DNA of 64,000 nt from Solibaculum_A intestinale (GCF_040096205.1 NZ_JBBMFD010000012.1:9102-73101), one strand, 5' to 3'. Positions 1 to 9,719 are shown, counted from the stretch's first letter. Made by a program: numbers and translations. The notes: generated by a model from the sequence alone, not told the origin.

Positions 1-933
1 TTCGGCCAGACCTTCAAGGTTACCCCCATCCAGATGATCACCGCTTTCTGCGCGGCGGTCAACGGCGGCAACCTGATGGAACCCTATATCGTCAGCAAGG
101 TGCTTGACAGCGACGGCAACATCATCGAGAGTACCCAGCCTACCGTGCGCCGCCAGGTGATTTCTGCAGAAACCTCCGCGGAACTTTGCAAGATGCTGGA
201 ATCGGTGGTGTCCATCAGCGGCGGACGAAACGCCTACATCCCCGGCTACCGGGTGGGCGGCAAGACCGGTACCTCCCAGAAGCAGGATAAGTGGAATGAA
301 GATCATACTGCTCGTCCTTACCGCATTGCTTCCTTCTGCGGCTTCGCCCCGGCGGACGACCCGCAGATTGCCATGCTGGTTCTTCTCGACGAACCCCACG
401 GAGACAACGCAAACGGCGGCGCCATCGCGGCACCCGTGCTGCGCGAGGTGTTCGAGGACGCCCTGCCTCATCTGGGCATCCAGCCGGTCTACAGCGAAAG
501 CGAGCTGGAAAACGCCGATACCAGCGCCCCGGCCCTGGTGGGCCTTACCACCTCCCAAGCCCAGACCAAGCTTACCCAGTCCGGCTTTAAAACCAAGATC
601 ATCGGCTCGGGCGATACGGTGCTCAAACAGGTGCCGTCTCAGTACAGCACCATGCCCCGCGGCGGGACCGTAGTGCTCTATACCTCCTCGGATACCGGCC
701 AGGAAGGGGACGTGGTGGTGCCCGACTTTGCCAGCATGACCCTGTCCCAGGCAAATGCGGCGGCGGTGGGCGCCGGGCTCAACGTGCGCATCACCGGCAT
801 CGGGCTGGAAAGCACCGACGCGTACTGCTCCAAGCAAAGCATCGCCGCGGATACGACGGTGCTGCGCGGAACCGTCATCGAGCTGGAATTCCTGCACAAG
901 GTGGATGAAAACGTCGGCAACCTGATTGAATAG
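1..933 (+). CDS. SpoVD/PBP2B-type penicillin-binding protein, 3' part
   Basis: The gene enters from the left edge; 310 residues of the C-terminus are visible. It is the end of a class B transpeptidase that cross-links peptidoglycan at the outer face of the membrane. The third penicillin-binding motif is clear (VGGKTGTSQK), and the window opens with the family-typical GQTFKVTPIQM stretch. Two PASTA repeats follow (about residues 175-230 and 235-300). Two PASTA units are more like vegetative PBP2B/PbpB, but the position directly before murE is that of B. subtilis spoVD. Which of the two it is cannot be settled without the N-terminus. It lies 38 bp upstream of murE and is probably co-transcribed. 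Confidence 0.9.
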   Translation, partial: FGQTFKVTPIQMITAFCAAVNGGNLMEPYIVSKVLDSDGNIIESTQPTVRRQVISAETSAELCKMLESVVSISGGRNAYIPGYRVGGKTGTSQKQDKWNEDHTARPYRIASFCGFAPADDPQIAMLVLLDEPHGDNANGGAIAAPVLREVFEDALPHLGIQPVYSESELENADTSAPALVGLTTSQAQTKLTQSGFKTKIIGSGDTVLKQVPSQYSTMPRGGTVVLYTSSDTGQEGDVVVPDFASMTLSQANAAAVGAGLNVRITGIGLESTDAYCSKQSIAADTTVLRGTVIELEFLHKVDENVGNLIE

Positions 934-971
934 CATAAAAGCAAACCACAATAGAAGAAGGAGGCCCTGCC

Positions 972-2411
972 ATGACGCTCGGCGAGCTGCTGGCGCCCCA
1001 AAGGGTGCCGCAGAGCTTGACCGACGTGAAAATCAGCGCCATCGCCCGCAACATCGAGCGGGTGACGCAGGGAAGTCTATTTGTTATCACCAAAAAGCAT
1101 CTCCATGAAGGAACACAGCTGGCCCACCAGGCCCTCAAGGCCGGGGCTGCCGCCGTGGTCACCCAGGAGGACTTGCAGCTGGAGCGGCAGGTTCTGGTGG
1201 AGGACACTGCCGAAAGCTACGCCAAGCTCTGTTCCGCCTGGTTCGGCCATCCCGCCCAGAAGCTCAAGCTCCTGGGCGTCACCGGCACCAACGGAAAAAC
1301 CACCGTCACCCACATGCTCAAGGAAATCTTAGAGCAGGCGGGGCACCGGTGCGGCCTGGTGGGAACCATCGGCAACGAAACCGGCAAAAGCGCCCTGGAA
1401 GCCCACAACACCACCCCCGACGCTTTCGAGCTCCATTCCCTGTTCGCCAGGATGGTGGAGGAAGGGTGCGAGTACGCGGTGATGGAGGTTTCCTCCCATG
1501 CGCTCGACCAGGGCCGGGTAGCCGGCTTGACTTTTGAGGCGGGCGTGTTTACAAACCTGACCCAGGACCACTTGGATTATCACAAAACCATGCAAAACTA
1601 CCTGCTTGCCAAGCGCAAGCTGTTCGAGCAGTCCAAGCAGGCGGTGCTCAACCTGGACGATCCGTACGGGCTGAAAATCGCCGACGGCCTTTCCTGCCGG
1701 AAGGTTACCTTCTCCATCCGCTCCGGCAACGCCGATTACTTTGCCGATTCCTTCACCCCCCACCCGGCAGGAATTGATTTTAACCTGATCGCACCCCAGG
1801 GGAAAAGCCGGGTGAATCTGAAGGTGCCCGGAGCGTTTTCCGCGTCGAACGCCCTTGCCGCGGCGGCCTGCGCCCTTGTGGTGGGCATCCCGTTTTTGAC
1901 GGTGACAGCGGGGCTCAATGCCTTCCCCGGAGTCAAGGGCAGGCTGGAGCTGGTAGAGACCGGGCGGCCCTTTACCGTGGCCATTGATTACGCCCATACC
2001 CCAGACGGGCTTCGTAAGGTCATTGAGGCGGTGAAAACCTCCGCAAAAGGGCGGGTGGTGGTCCTCTTCGGCTGCGGCGGAGACCGGGACCGCACCAAGC
2101 GTCCCCTCATGGGGCGGGTGGTTGCGTCCATGGCCGATTATGCTATAATAACCAGTGACAATCCCCGCACGGAGGATCCGAAGAAGATCATCGACGAAAT
2201 CCTGGAAGGGATGGGAGGCGGAAGGGCGTCCTATACCGTTATTGTTAATCGGGCCCAGGCCATCCGTTTCGCCATCCAAAACGCAAGAACGGATGATTTT
2301 ATCCTGCTCGCGGGAAAGGGCCACGAAACCTACCAGGTGCTGCGCGAAGGGGTCATTCCTTTCGACGAACGGGAGATTATAAAAGAGGCGCTCAAAGAGC
2401 CGCTTTCCTAG
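972..2411 (+). CDS. murE: UDP-MurNAc-L-Ala-D-Glu:meso-diaminopimelate ligase
   Basis: MurE adds the third amino acid to the cytoplasmic peptidoglycan precursor. The 479-residue length is normal. The ATP-binding loop GVTGTNGKTT is near residue 100, and the specificity loop reads DNPR (coded at about 2157-2168), the form that selects meso-diaminopimelate rather than lysine. The C-terminal ligase domain contains FGCGGDRDRTKRP. The ATG at 972 has a strong AAGGAGG ribosome site. The gene is second in the dcw run and murF follows after 32 bp. Confidence 0.97.
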   Translation: MTLGELLAPQRVPQSLTDVKISAIARNIERVTQGSLFVITKKHLHEGTQLAHQALKAGAAAVVTQEDLQLERQVLVEDTAESYAKLCSAWFGHPAQKLKLLGVTGTNGKTTVTHMLKEILEQAGHRCGLVGTIGNETGKSALEAHNTTPDAFELHSLFARMVEEGCEYAVMEVSSHALDQGRVAGLTFEAGVFTNLTQDHLDYHKTMQNYLLAKRKLFEQSKQAVLNLDDPYGLKIADGLSCRKVTFSIRSGNADYFADSFTPHPAGIDFNLIAPQGKSRVNLKVPGAFSASNALAAAACALVVGIPFLTVTAGLNAFPGVKGRLELVETGRPFTVAIDYAHTPDGLRKVIEAVKTSAKGRVVVLFGCGGDRDRTKRPLMGRVVASMADYAIITSDNPRTEDPKKIIDEILEGMGGGRASYTVIVNRAQAIRFAIQNARTDDFILLAGKGHETYQVLREGVIPFDEREIIKEALKEPLS

Positions 2412-2443
2412 CGGCGGAGAATCAGGAGAAAAGGGGAAGCTAG

Positions 2444-3814
2444 ATGAGAATGTCGGTATCCGAAGCGGCTATGGCCGTGGGCGGAAAATGGGAAACGGAC
2501 GCGGTCTTTTCCAGCGTCTGCACGGACAGCCGAAAGCTCAAGCCCGGATGTCTGTTTGTGGCCGTGGAAGGGGAAAACTTCGACGGCCACGCCTTCATCC
2601 GCGCCGCCGAAGAACAAGGCGCGGCGGCGGTTTTGTGCCACAAGCGGGTGAAATCGGGCTTGCCTGCCATTCTTGTGAAAAACACCCAGACGGCCCTTTT
2701 ACGGCTCGCCGCTTATTACCGCTCGAAGTTTGACATCCCGGTGGTGGGCCTGACCGGCAGCGTGGGCAAGACCACTACCAAGGACATGACCGCCTGTGTC
2801 CTTGCAAGCCGGTATCGTACGCTTAAAACCCAGGGCAATTTCAATAATGAAATCGGCCTGCCGCTGACCGTGTTCCAAATGGACGAAACCACCCAAGCAG
2901 CGGTGCTGGAAATGGGTATGAGCAATTTCGGGGAGATTTCCCGCCTATCCCAGGCGGCGGCTCCCACTCTGGGAATCATCACGAAAATCGGCGTGTCCCA
3001 CATGGAGACGCTGGGCTCCCAGGAAGGAATCCTCAAAGCGAAACTGGAACTGCTCGATGGGTTAAAGTCAGGAGCGCCACTCTTACTCAATGGGGACGAT
3101 CCGTTTTTAAAGGACATTACTTATTCAAGCCGCCCGGTGCTTTTCTTCGGGATCGAAAACCAGGCGTGCGACTTTAAAGCGGAGGACATCGAGCAGGGGG
3201 AAGACAGCACCCGCTTTATGGTGTGCTATGAAAGAAAGCGGTATCCGGTTACTCTGCCTACCATCGGGCTTCACAACGTCTATGACGCGCTGGCAGCCTT
3301 CGGGGCGGGGGTCACTCTGGGCGTGCCGCCCCGGGCGGCGGCCAAGGCACTGTCGGGATACCTGCCCTCCGGCATGCGCCAGCGGGTGGTGCGCTGTGAG
3401 GGCCTGACCGTGATTGAGGACTGCTACAACGCCAGCCCCGACTCGGTCAAAGCCGCCCTGACCGCCCTTGGGGAAATGCCCTGTAAGGGACGGCGGGTCG
3501 CGGTGCTGGGCGATATGCTGGAGCTGGGCGGCATTTCCGAAGAAGCCCATCTTTCCTGCGGCATGCAGGCGGCGAAGAACGCCGACCTTTTGTTTGCGTT
3601 CGGCCCCTTGGCAAGCGGGTATGCGAAAGGGGCGCGTGAGGCCGGCATGCAGGCGGTATGGGAGTTTGACGGCAGGGCGGGCAAAGGACCTTTGATTGAC
3701 GCGCTGCTGGAAGCATTACAGGACGGGGACGCGGTTCTTTTTAAGGCGAGCCGAGGGATGAAGCTGGAAGAGGCCATCGCCCCGCTTTATGAGAGGTGGA
3801 AAAAACAGTGTTAG
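2444..3814 (+). CDS. murF: UDP-MurNAc-tripeptide D-Ala-D-Ala ligase
   Basis: MurF adds D-Ala-D-Ala to finish the UDP-MurNAc-pentapeptide. The protein has 456 residues, typical for the family. It has an N-terminal MurE/F-like fold, the P-loop GLTGSVGKTTTKDM near residue 105, and the C-terminal ligase domain with VIEDCYNASPDS and AVLGDMLELG. The stop codon lies inside the start of mraY (19-bp overlap), which points to translational coupling. Confidence 0.97.
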   Translation: MRMSVSEAAMAVGGKWETDAVFSSVCTDSRKLKPGCLFVAVEGENFDGHAFIRAAEEQGAAAVLCHKRVKSGLPAILVKNTQTALLRLAAYYRSKFDIPVVGLTGSVGKTTTKDMTACVLASRYRTLKTQGNFNNEIGLPLTVFQMDETTQAAVLEMGMSNFGEISRLSQAAAPTLGIITKIGVSHMETLGSQEGILKAKLELLDGLKSGAPLLLNGDDPFLKDITYSSRPVLFFGIENQACDFKAEDIEQGEDSTRFMVCYERKRYPVTLPTIGLHNVYDALAAFGAGVTLGVPPRAAAKALSGYLPSGMRQRVVRCEGLTVIEDCYNASPDSVKAALTALGEMPCKGRRVAVLGDMLELGGISEEAHLSCGMQAAKNADLLFAFGPLASGYAKGAREAGMQAVWEFDGRAGKGPLIDALLEALQDGDAVLFKASRGMKLEEAIAPLYERWKKQC

Positions 3815-4824
3815 GTGCGGCGACAGGGATAGCGGCCTTGGTGGCGTTTGCGGTAACGGTGCTGCTGGGCTTTGTGGCAATTCCATTTTTAAAACGGCTG
3901 AAATTCGGGCAAAGTATTCTGGAGGACGGCCCGACCTGGCATATGAAAAAGCAGGGAACCCCCACCATGGGCGGTATTATGCCCATCGCGGGGGTGGTCT
4001 GCGCGGTGGCGGTGACCTTTTTGGTCTTTACCATCGCCTGGCCCACCGTGCTGCCGGGTGAGACCTCCCTGCAGAAAACCAGGCTTTGGTTTGGGCTTTT
4101 GATGGCCCTGTGCATGGGCCTGATCGGGTTTCTCGACGATTATATCAAGGTAGTCAAAAAGCGCAACCTGGGCCTTACTTCCAAGCAAAAGCTTTTTTTG
4201 CAGATTCTCGCCGCCTTGGTGTACGCCATCCCGGTGTACCTGGCAGGGGAGCACGGCATGTACATCCCCTTTTACGGGGACTTTGAGATGGGGATCTGGT
4301 ACATTCCCGTCATGGTGTTCATCATCGCCGCGGTGGTCAACGCCGTCAACCTGACCGACGGCTTGGACGGCCTGGCATCCAGCGTCACCTTCTTCGTCTC
4401 GGTGACCTTCATGGTCACGGCGGGGCTTCTGAGTATGCTGGGAGTGGCCATTGCGGGCGCTGCCATGGCAGGCGCCTGCCTGGGCTTTCTGGTGTGGAAC
4501 TTCTACCCGGCTAAGGTGTTCATGGGAGACACCGGCTCCCTTTTCATGGGCGGAATGGTCTGCGCGCTGATTTTCGGCGTGGATATGCCGCTTTTGTTCC
4601 TGCCGGCGGGCATCATTTTCCTGGCGGAAACCCTGTCGGTCTCCATGCAGGTGATTTTCTTCAAGCTCACCCACGGCAAACGTCTGTTTAAAATGGCGCC
4701 GCTGCACCATCATTTTGAAATGAGCGGCTGGCGGGAGGTCAAGGTGACCACCGTCTTCTCGATTGTGACGATTGTCGGCTGTATCGCAACGCTTTTACTT
4801 GTGATTTACGACCGTATTTTATAA
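3796..4824 (+). CDS. mraY: phospho-MurNAc-pentapeptide transferase
   Basis: MraY makes lipid I by moving phospho-MurNAc-pentapeptide to undecaprenyl phosphate in the membrane. The 342-residue protein shows about ten hydrophobic segments and the family motifs GLIGFLDDY, NLTDGLDGLA, FMGDTGSLF and APLHHHFE. The GTG start at 3796 overlaps the end of murF. In most Firmicutes murD follows, but here the next gene, after 88 bp, is an ftsW/spoVE homologue; murD is not in the window. Confidence 0.97.
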   Translation: MEKTVLGAATGIAALVAFAVTVLLGFVAIPFLKRLKFGQSILEDGPTWHMKKQGTPTMGGIMPIAGVVCAVAVTFLVFTIAWPTVLPGETSLQKTRLWFGLLMALCMGLIGFLDDYIKVVKKRNLGLTSKQKLFLQILAALVYAIPVYLAGEHGMYIPFYGDFEMGIWYIPVMVFIIAAVVNAVNLTDGLDGLASSVTFFVSVTFMVTAGLLSMLGVAIAGAAMAGACLGFLVWNFYPAKVFMGDTGSLFMGGMVCALIFGVDMPLLFLPAGIIFLAETLSVSMQVIFFKLTHGKRLFKMAPLHHHFEMSGWREVKVTTVFSIVTIVGCIATLLLVIYDRIL

Positions 4825-4912
4825 CCACACCTGCGCACCCTAACCCATAAGAGAACTTGATTTTGGGACCTTCGTTTATACGCTTGTATATACGCGCCCC
4901 GGGAGGAGGAAT

Positions 4913-6283
4913 ATGCAGATGCAGTCGCAGCCAAGCAAAAGAACCGTCTCATCGGGGCATCCGAAAAAGCGCCGGCCGGCCGCAAAGCCGCGTCCGACGG
5001 TCAGCCACCCGGCGACCGAGAAGGCAAAGCATCAGCACAGGATAAAAAAACGTCCGGTTCCCGCTGCCGACGCTCAGACGGCCAGCCTGACCCGCGGGAG
5101 CGAATCGCCGCTCAAGCGGCGCAACAAGCTTTTTTCCGCCGGCGGATCCTTTGATATTCCGTTTTTCATCATCGTCATGGCGCTGCTCATCATCGGCGTG
5201 CTGATGATGTTTTCCGCCAGCTACGCTTATGCCTATTATTCGTCCAAATTCGGCAACGACGGCTTGTTTTTTGTAAAGCAGCAGGTGCTTTTTGCCGTCA
5301 TCGGCGTGGCGGCCATGCTCTTTATTTCCGCCATCAACTACCGGGTGCTCCATTTCTGGTCGCTGATTATCTTCGGCATCAGCGTGCTGCTGCTCATTGC
5401 CGTCCTCTTTTTCCCCGACCGCAACGGCGCGCACCGGTGGATCCCTTATCCCATCAACTTTCAGCCGTCGGAAATCGCCAAATTTGCCGTCATCGCCATT
5501 TTTGCGCATTTTATGAGTCTCAACCAGAAGCGGATGAACACCCTTCGCCATGGGGTTTTGCCCTATGTGTCCATCCTGGTTGTGGTGAGCGCTCTTCTGA
5601 TTGTGGAGCCTCACCTGTCCGCCACCATCCTGGTGTGCGCCATCGGCGGCATCATGATGATCGTGGGGGGCACGCCGCTGAAATACTTCGGCATCGCCGC
5701 GGGTGCGGCAGTGGCTTGTTTCGTGGTGGTTTTCTTCTTCCCGAACCTGCTCCCTGGCGGCGTCGGGGAAATGGTGCAGGAAAAGCTCGCCCATGCCTAC
5801 CAGCGCATCGAGGTCTGGCAGGATCCCTTTGTGGACCTGCGAGGGGACGGCTGGCAGACGGTCCAGTCCCTCTACGCCATCGCCTCCGGCGGCTTTATGG
5901 GCGTGGGACTTGGAAACTCCAGGCAGAAATACATGTATATCTCCGAGCCGCAGAACGACTTTGTCTTCGCGGTGGTGTGTGAAGAGCTGGGCTTTGTGGG
6001 CGCGGCGGTCATCATCATCCTGTTTGCGCTGCTGGTCTGGCGCGGATTTGTCATCGCCATGCGGGCGGAGGATAAGTTCGGCGCCCTTTTGGCGGTAGGT
6101 CTTACCGTACAGGTGGGCTTGCAGGCTTTCCTGAACATCGCCGTGGTCACCAACACCATCCCCAACACCGGTATCAGCCTGCCCTTCTTCAGCTACGGCG
6201 GCTCGTCGCTGATCATGCTGCTGGCACAGATGGGGGTGATCCTCTCGGTGTCCCGAGGGTCGAAGCTGCGAAAATCGGTTTAG
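4913..6283 (+). CDS. SEDS-family peptidoglycan glycosyltransferase FtsW/SpoVE
   Basis: This is a SEDS-family lipid II polymerase that works with a class B PBP. About 75 basic, Lys/Arg/Pro-rich residues come first and are longer than in the usual family member. About ten membrane helices follow. The C-terminal signature is PNTGISLPFFSYGGSSL. Division FtsW and sporulation SpoVE cannot be separated from sequence alone. The position between mraY and murG is that of spoVE in Bacillus. The ATG at 4913 has a GGGAGGAGG ribosome site. Confidence 0.93.
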   Translation: MQMQSQPSKRTVSSGHPKKRRPAAKPRPTVSHPATEKAKHQHRIKKRPVPAADAQTASLTRGSESPLKRRNKLFSAGGSFDIPFFIIVMALLIIGVLMMFSASYAYAYYSSKFGNDGLFFVKQQVLFAVIGVAAMLFISAINYRVLHFWSLIIFGISVLLLIAVLFFPDRNGAHRWIPYPINFQPSEIAKFAVIAIFAHFMSLNQKRMNTLRHGVLPYVSILVVVSALLIVEPHLSATILVCAIGGIMMIVGGTPLKYFGIAAGAAVACFVVVFFFPNLLPGGVGEMVQEKLAHAYQRIEVWQDPFVDLRGDGWQTVQSLYAIASGGFMGVGLGNSRQKYMYISEPQNDFVFAVVCEELGFVGAAVIIILFALLVWRGFVIAMRAEDKFGALLAVGLTVQVGLQAFLNIAVVTNTIPNTGISLPFFSYGGSSLIMLLAQMGVILSVSRGSKLRKSV

Positions 6284-6311
6284 AGAAGTCTAAGAGGAGG
6301 AGGGAATTTTG

Positions 6312-7442
6312 ATGCGGGTGCTGCTGGCCGGCGGGGGAACCGCCGGACACATCAATCCGGCCCTGGCCATCGCGGGAGAAATCCGCAAAAGGGAGCCGGA
6401 CGCACAGATCCTGTTTGTTGGCAATCCCAAGGGAATTGAGGCTAAGCTGGTGGCGAAGGCGGGGTATGACTTTCGCCCAGTGGACGCGCGGGGCTTTTCC
6501 CGCAGTCTGTCGCCCAAAGGCATCGTCTATAACTTAGGCGCCCTTCGCCGGGTGATGACCGCCACCGGCCAGGCGAAAAAGATCATCGAGGAATTTAAGC
6601 CCGACATCGCCGTAGGCACCGGCGGCTATGTCAGCGGCCCGGCCCTGCGCAAGGCGGCCAAGATGGGGATCCCCATCGTCATTCACGAGCAAAACGCCTA
6701 TCCGGGCGTGACCAATAAAATGCTGGCAAAGTCCGCCCAGTGCGTCATGCTCGCTGTGGCGGATGCGCGCAAGCATTTTGAGGGGGACGCCACCTTTGAG
6801 GTGACCGGCAATCCCCTCCGCCAGGAAATCTTGCAGTATACCAGGGAACAGGCGAGAGAGGAACTGGGTATTCCAAAGGACGACCTGCTGATCCTCTCCT
6901 TCGGCGGAAGCCTTGGGGCGGACCGGATTAACCGTGCCATGGCCGACCTGATCGCCTGGTGCTACCCGCTCAAAAACGTGCGGGTCATCCATGGGACCGG
7001 CCGGGCCGGGTATTCCTGGACGCCCGCTCTCATCGAGCAAAAAGGCGTGCCCCTAAACCGGGCGAAGAACATCGACGTGCGCGAGTACATCGACGACATG
7101 GCCCGCTGCATGGCGGCGGCGGACCTTTGCATCTGCCGCTGCGGGGCGATCACCTTGAGTGAATTGCAGGCCATGGGCAAGGCGTCCATCCTGATCCCGT
7201 CTCCCAACGTCACCGCAAACCATCAGTATCATAACGCCATGACGCTGGTCAAGCGGGACGCGGCCTGCCTGATTGAGGACGATAAGCTTACCGGCGAGAC
7301 CCTGGTGCATACGGTAAAGGAGATCCTCGCGACCCCAGACCGGCTCAAAAAGATGGGCGAGCGGGCCAAGGAAACCGCGATTTTAGATGCAGGCGAACGC
7401 ATCTACCGGGTAATCACCCGCGTTCTAAAGCAGAAGAAGTAA
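6312..7442 (+). CDS. murG: MurG transferase making lipid II
   Basis: MurG transfers GlcNAc from UDP-GlcNAc to lipid I at the inner face of the membrane. The N-terminal glycine-rich loop LLAGGGTAGHINPALA and the later GSLGADRIN are family signatures. I chose the ATG at 6312 (376 residues) rather than the TTG just before it, because the AGGAGGAGG site is spaced about 8 bp from the ATG. It sits 25-30 bp after ftsW/spoVE. Confidence 0.97.
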   Translation: MRVLLAGGGTAGHINPALAIAGEIRKREPDAQILFVGNPKGIEAKLVAKAGYDFRPVDARGFSRSLSPKGIVYNLGALRRVMTATGQAKKIIEEFKPDIAVGTGGYVSGPALRKAAKMGIPIVIHEQNAYPGVTNKMLAKSAQCVMLAVADARKHFEGDATFEVTGNPLRQEILQYTREQAREELGIPKDDLLILSFGGSLGADRINRAMADLIAWCYPLKNVRVIHGTGRAGYSWTPALIEQKGVPLNRAKNIDVREYIDDMARCMAAADLCICRCGAITLSELQAMGKASILIPSPNVTANHQYHNAMTLVKRDAACLIEDDKLTGETLVHTVKEILATPDRLKKMGERAKETAILDAGERIYRVITRVLKQKK

Positions 7443-7458
7443 ACCCTGTCTTGCACCC

Positions 7459-7518
7459 AAAAGCACGTACCGGCATACGATAGGTTGCAGGGGAATTTGA
7501 TTCCTCGGTTGTGCTTTT
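7459..7518 (+). other. leader inverted repeat before murA
   Basis: AAAAGCAC at 7459-7466 is matched by GTGCTTTT at 7511-7518, with a smaller imperfect hairpin (AGGGGAAT/ATTCCTC) between them. A short T-run follows. It could be a partial terminator or a leader structure in the 98-bp gap between murG and murA. It covers an in-frame GTG at 7511, which argues against that GTG as the murA start. Confidence 0.4.
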
Positions 7519-7540
7519 TATAGGAAAGGGTGCTGAAAAT

Positions 7541-8794
7541 ATGGCAAAACTGATGGTACAGGGCGGAAAGCGCCTTTGCGGCGAACTGACGGTGCACGGC
7601 GCGAAAAACAGCGCGCTGCCTCTTTTGGCGGCGTCCCTCCTGGGCGACACTCCCAGCATCATACATAATTGCCCGGAGCTTTCGGATGTGGACTCGTCCA
7701 TTCATATTCTAGAGTGGCTGGGTTGCCGGGTGAAGAGGGAAGGGAGCACCATCGTCGTCGATTCCTCCAGCATCGACCGGTGCGACATTCCGGATAATCT
7801 CATGCGAGAAATGCGTTCTTCCGTGGTGTTTTTGGGCGCCATCGCCGCCAAATGCGGCAAGGCGCGCATCAGCTTTCCCGGCGGGTGCGAGCTGGGACCC
7901 CGTCCCATCGACCTGCATCTGACCGCGCTGCGGCAGCTGGGCCTAACCATCGACGAGGGCCATGGGGAACTGGACTGTTATGCCAAAAATGGCCTTACCG
8001 GCACCGAGATTACTCTGTCTTTCCCCAGCGTGGGTGCCACGGAGAACATCATCCTGGCCGGCGCCACGGCGAAGGGGACCACCCGGATCCTCAACGCCGC
8101 CAGGGAACCGGAAATCAGCGACCTGGCCGATTTTCTAAACGGCTGCGGCGCGCGCATCTATGGAGCCGGGGAAGGGACCATCCGCATCGAAGGGGTTTCC
8201 CGCTTGAGCGGGACCGAGCATACCGTCATCCCCGACCGCATCTGTGCGGCTACTTATATGGCCGCCGCCGCAGTCACCCAGGGAAACATCTGCCTGCGGG
8301 GCATCATCCCCGCCCACTTAGGCCCGGTTCTCTCCCTGTTTTCCGAGGCCGGGTGCGACCTGTCCCTCAACGGGCGGGACCTGCGCATTACCGCCCCGCC
8401 CCGGCTGCACTCGTTGAAAACCGTGCGTACCATGCCCTACCCGGGCTTTCCCACCGACGCCCAGGCGCCGGTCATGTCCATGGCCGCCCTGGCCGACGGT
8501 ACGAGCGTCTTTGTGGAGAACATCTTTGAAAGCCGCTATAAGCACGTGGGAGAGCTGATGCGGTTGGGCGCCCACATCAAGGTGGAAGGAAAGGTAGCCG
8601 TGGTGGAAGGGGTACCGCGCCTGTCCGGTGCGCCGGTGGAAGCCACCGACCTGCGGGGCGGCGCTGCGCTGGTGGTGGCGGGCCTGGCGGCCGAAGGCGT
8701 CACCGAGATTACTGGCCTGCACCATCTTGACCGGGGCTATGAACATATGGAAGACACGCTTCGCGCCGTGGGTGCGGTGTTGGAGAGAGTATAA
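7541..8794 (+). CDS. murA: UDP-GlcNAc 1-carboxyvinyltransferase
   Basis: MurA carries out the first committed step of peptidoglycan synthesis, enolpyruvyl transfer from PEP to UDP-GlcNAc in the cytoplasm. The N-terminus has the substrate motif GAKNSALP, and the catalytic cysteine is present in FPGGCELGPRPIDLHL (Cys116 with this start). Cys rather than Asp predicts fosfomycin sensitivity of the enzyme. The ATG at 7541 has AGGAAAGG upstream and gives 417 residues. Having murA inside the dcw cluster, between murG and divIB, is seen in some Clostridia. Confidence 0.96.
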   Translation: MAKLMVQGGKRLCGELTVHGAKNSALPLLAASLLGDTPSIIHNCPELSDVDSSIHILEWLGCRVKREGSTIVVDSSSIDRCDIPDNLMREMRSSVVFLGAIAAKCGKARISFPGGCELGPRPIDLHLTALRQLGLTIDEGHGELDCYAKNGLTGTEITLSFPSVGATENIILAGATAKGTTRILNAAREPEISDLADFLNGCGARIYGAGEGTIRIEGVSRLSGTEHTVIPDRICAATYMAAAAVTQGNICLRGIIPAHLGPVLSLFSEAGCDLSLNGRDLRITAPPRLHSLKTVRTMPYPGFPTDAQAPVMSMAALADGTSVFVENIFESRYKHVGELMRLGAHIKVEGKVAVVEGVPRLSGAPVEATDLRGGAALVVAGLAAEGVTEITGLHHLDRGYEHMEDTLRAVGAVLERV

Positions 8795-8825
8795 ATAAAT
8801 TAACTGGCACAGTGAGGATGTAGAC

Positions 8826-9719
8826 ATGAGCGAACGTAAACCAGTTTCCAGAAAGAAGCGCAGGACCCGGGGAACCGGGTCCTTGCGCACGCCTGCCTCC
8901 GCCCCGTCCCGGGCCGCGTCCCAAAGCGGCGGCAAGCGGCAGGTTCGGGTGCCGGACGAACGCCGTCCGGTGCGGCGCAAGCGGCGGCGCATGTCGGTGA
9001 AGCTCTATGCCGCCGTCATGGCCGTTTTGGTGCTGGGCGTGGCCGTCACACTGTGCTTTACCGTATTTTTCAACATTCAGACCATCACCGTTACCGGCGA
9101 CAGCCGGTACGATTCGGAGCAGATCATCAAAACCGCCGGCATCCTGGAAGGGGACAACCTTCTTTTGGCTGACTTGCAGGCCGCCCAGAAAAAACTATTG
9201 ACCGAGCTTCCCTATCTGGAAACAGCCCACATCCGCCGCAAGCTGCCCACTGGCCTTTCCATTGAAGTGAGTGAGGCGCAGCCGGAATTCACCTTTGCCA
9301 TCGACGGGAAATACGCGGTGGTCAACCACGCCGGTAAAGTGCTGGAGCTGACCGATACCCCCATGCAGTCCATTCCCCTGGTGCAAGGTTTGTCGTTTTT
9401 GGAGGCAAAAGAGGGGCAGCATTATGAATTGGAAAAAAAAGACAAAGAAATTATCCTTTCCGACTTGACAAACGCCCTGCGTGAGAATACCCTATTAGAC
9501 AAGACTTCTGAAATCGACTTTTCCGACCCGGTGGACATCCGGGTGGAATACGGCCAAAATGTGACCATGCTGCTGGGTTCCGGCAGCGAAATCGACGCGA
9601 AGATCGCCGTGGGCAAGGCGGCTATGGAAAAGAAGGCGGAGGAAGCGGCGGGCAAGAAGATGACCTTGATATTGACGGCCACTCAGGCGACGGTTAAAAT
9701 TGAGGAATTATCCGAGTAA
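8826..9719 (+). CDS. divIB: cell division protein DivIB/FtsQ
   Basis: This is a bitopic divisome protein. It has a cytoplasmic, highly basic N-terminus of about 55 residues, one membrane helix (about residues 58-80), then the FtsQ-type POTRA domain starting at IQTITVTGDSRYDSEQI, and a beta domain. Length (297) fits. A strong hairpin lies in its 5' coding region (8858-8888). It is followed after 29 bp by a DUF881 gene, as in the Bacillus divIB-ylxW/ylxX-sbp order. Confidence 0.9.
   Translation: MSERKPVSRKKRRTRGTGSLRTPASAPSRAASQSGGKRQVRVPDERRPVRRKRRRMSVKLYAAVMAVLVLGVAVTLCFTVFFNIQTITVTGDSRYDSEQIIKTAGILEGDNLLLADLQAAQKKLLTELPYLETAHIRRKLPTGLSIEVSEAQPEFTFAIDGKYAVVNHAGKVLELTDTPMQSIPLVQGLSFLEAKEGQHYELEKKDKEIILSDLTNALRENTLLDKTSEIDFSDPVDIRVEYGQNVTMLLGSGSEIDAKIAVGKAAMEKKAEEAAGKKMTLILTATQATVKIEELSE
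8858..8888 (+). other. GNRA-capped hairpin inside divIB
   Basis: GCGCAGGACCCGG (8858-8870) pairs with CCGGGTCCTTGCGC (8875-8888), leaving one bulged T and a GGAA tetraloop of the GNRA type. It covers roughly codons 11-21 of divIB. No T-run follows, so it is not a simple terminator. It may be an accident of Arg/Gly codon use, or slow translation or processing of the operon mRNA. Confidence 0.5.

Noticed and set aside
1329..2324. Long antisense frame opposite murE
   Set aside because: High GC gives long chance frames; no ribosome site, and murE is certain. The same holds opposite mraY (3889-4713), ftsW (4949-5794), spoIIE (12882-14123) and the secreted protein (19827-21185).
7511..7540. GTG at 7511 as murA start
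   Set aside because: It lies in an inverted-repeat arm and has no ribosome site; the ATG at 7541 has one and matches the family length.
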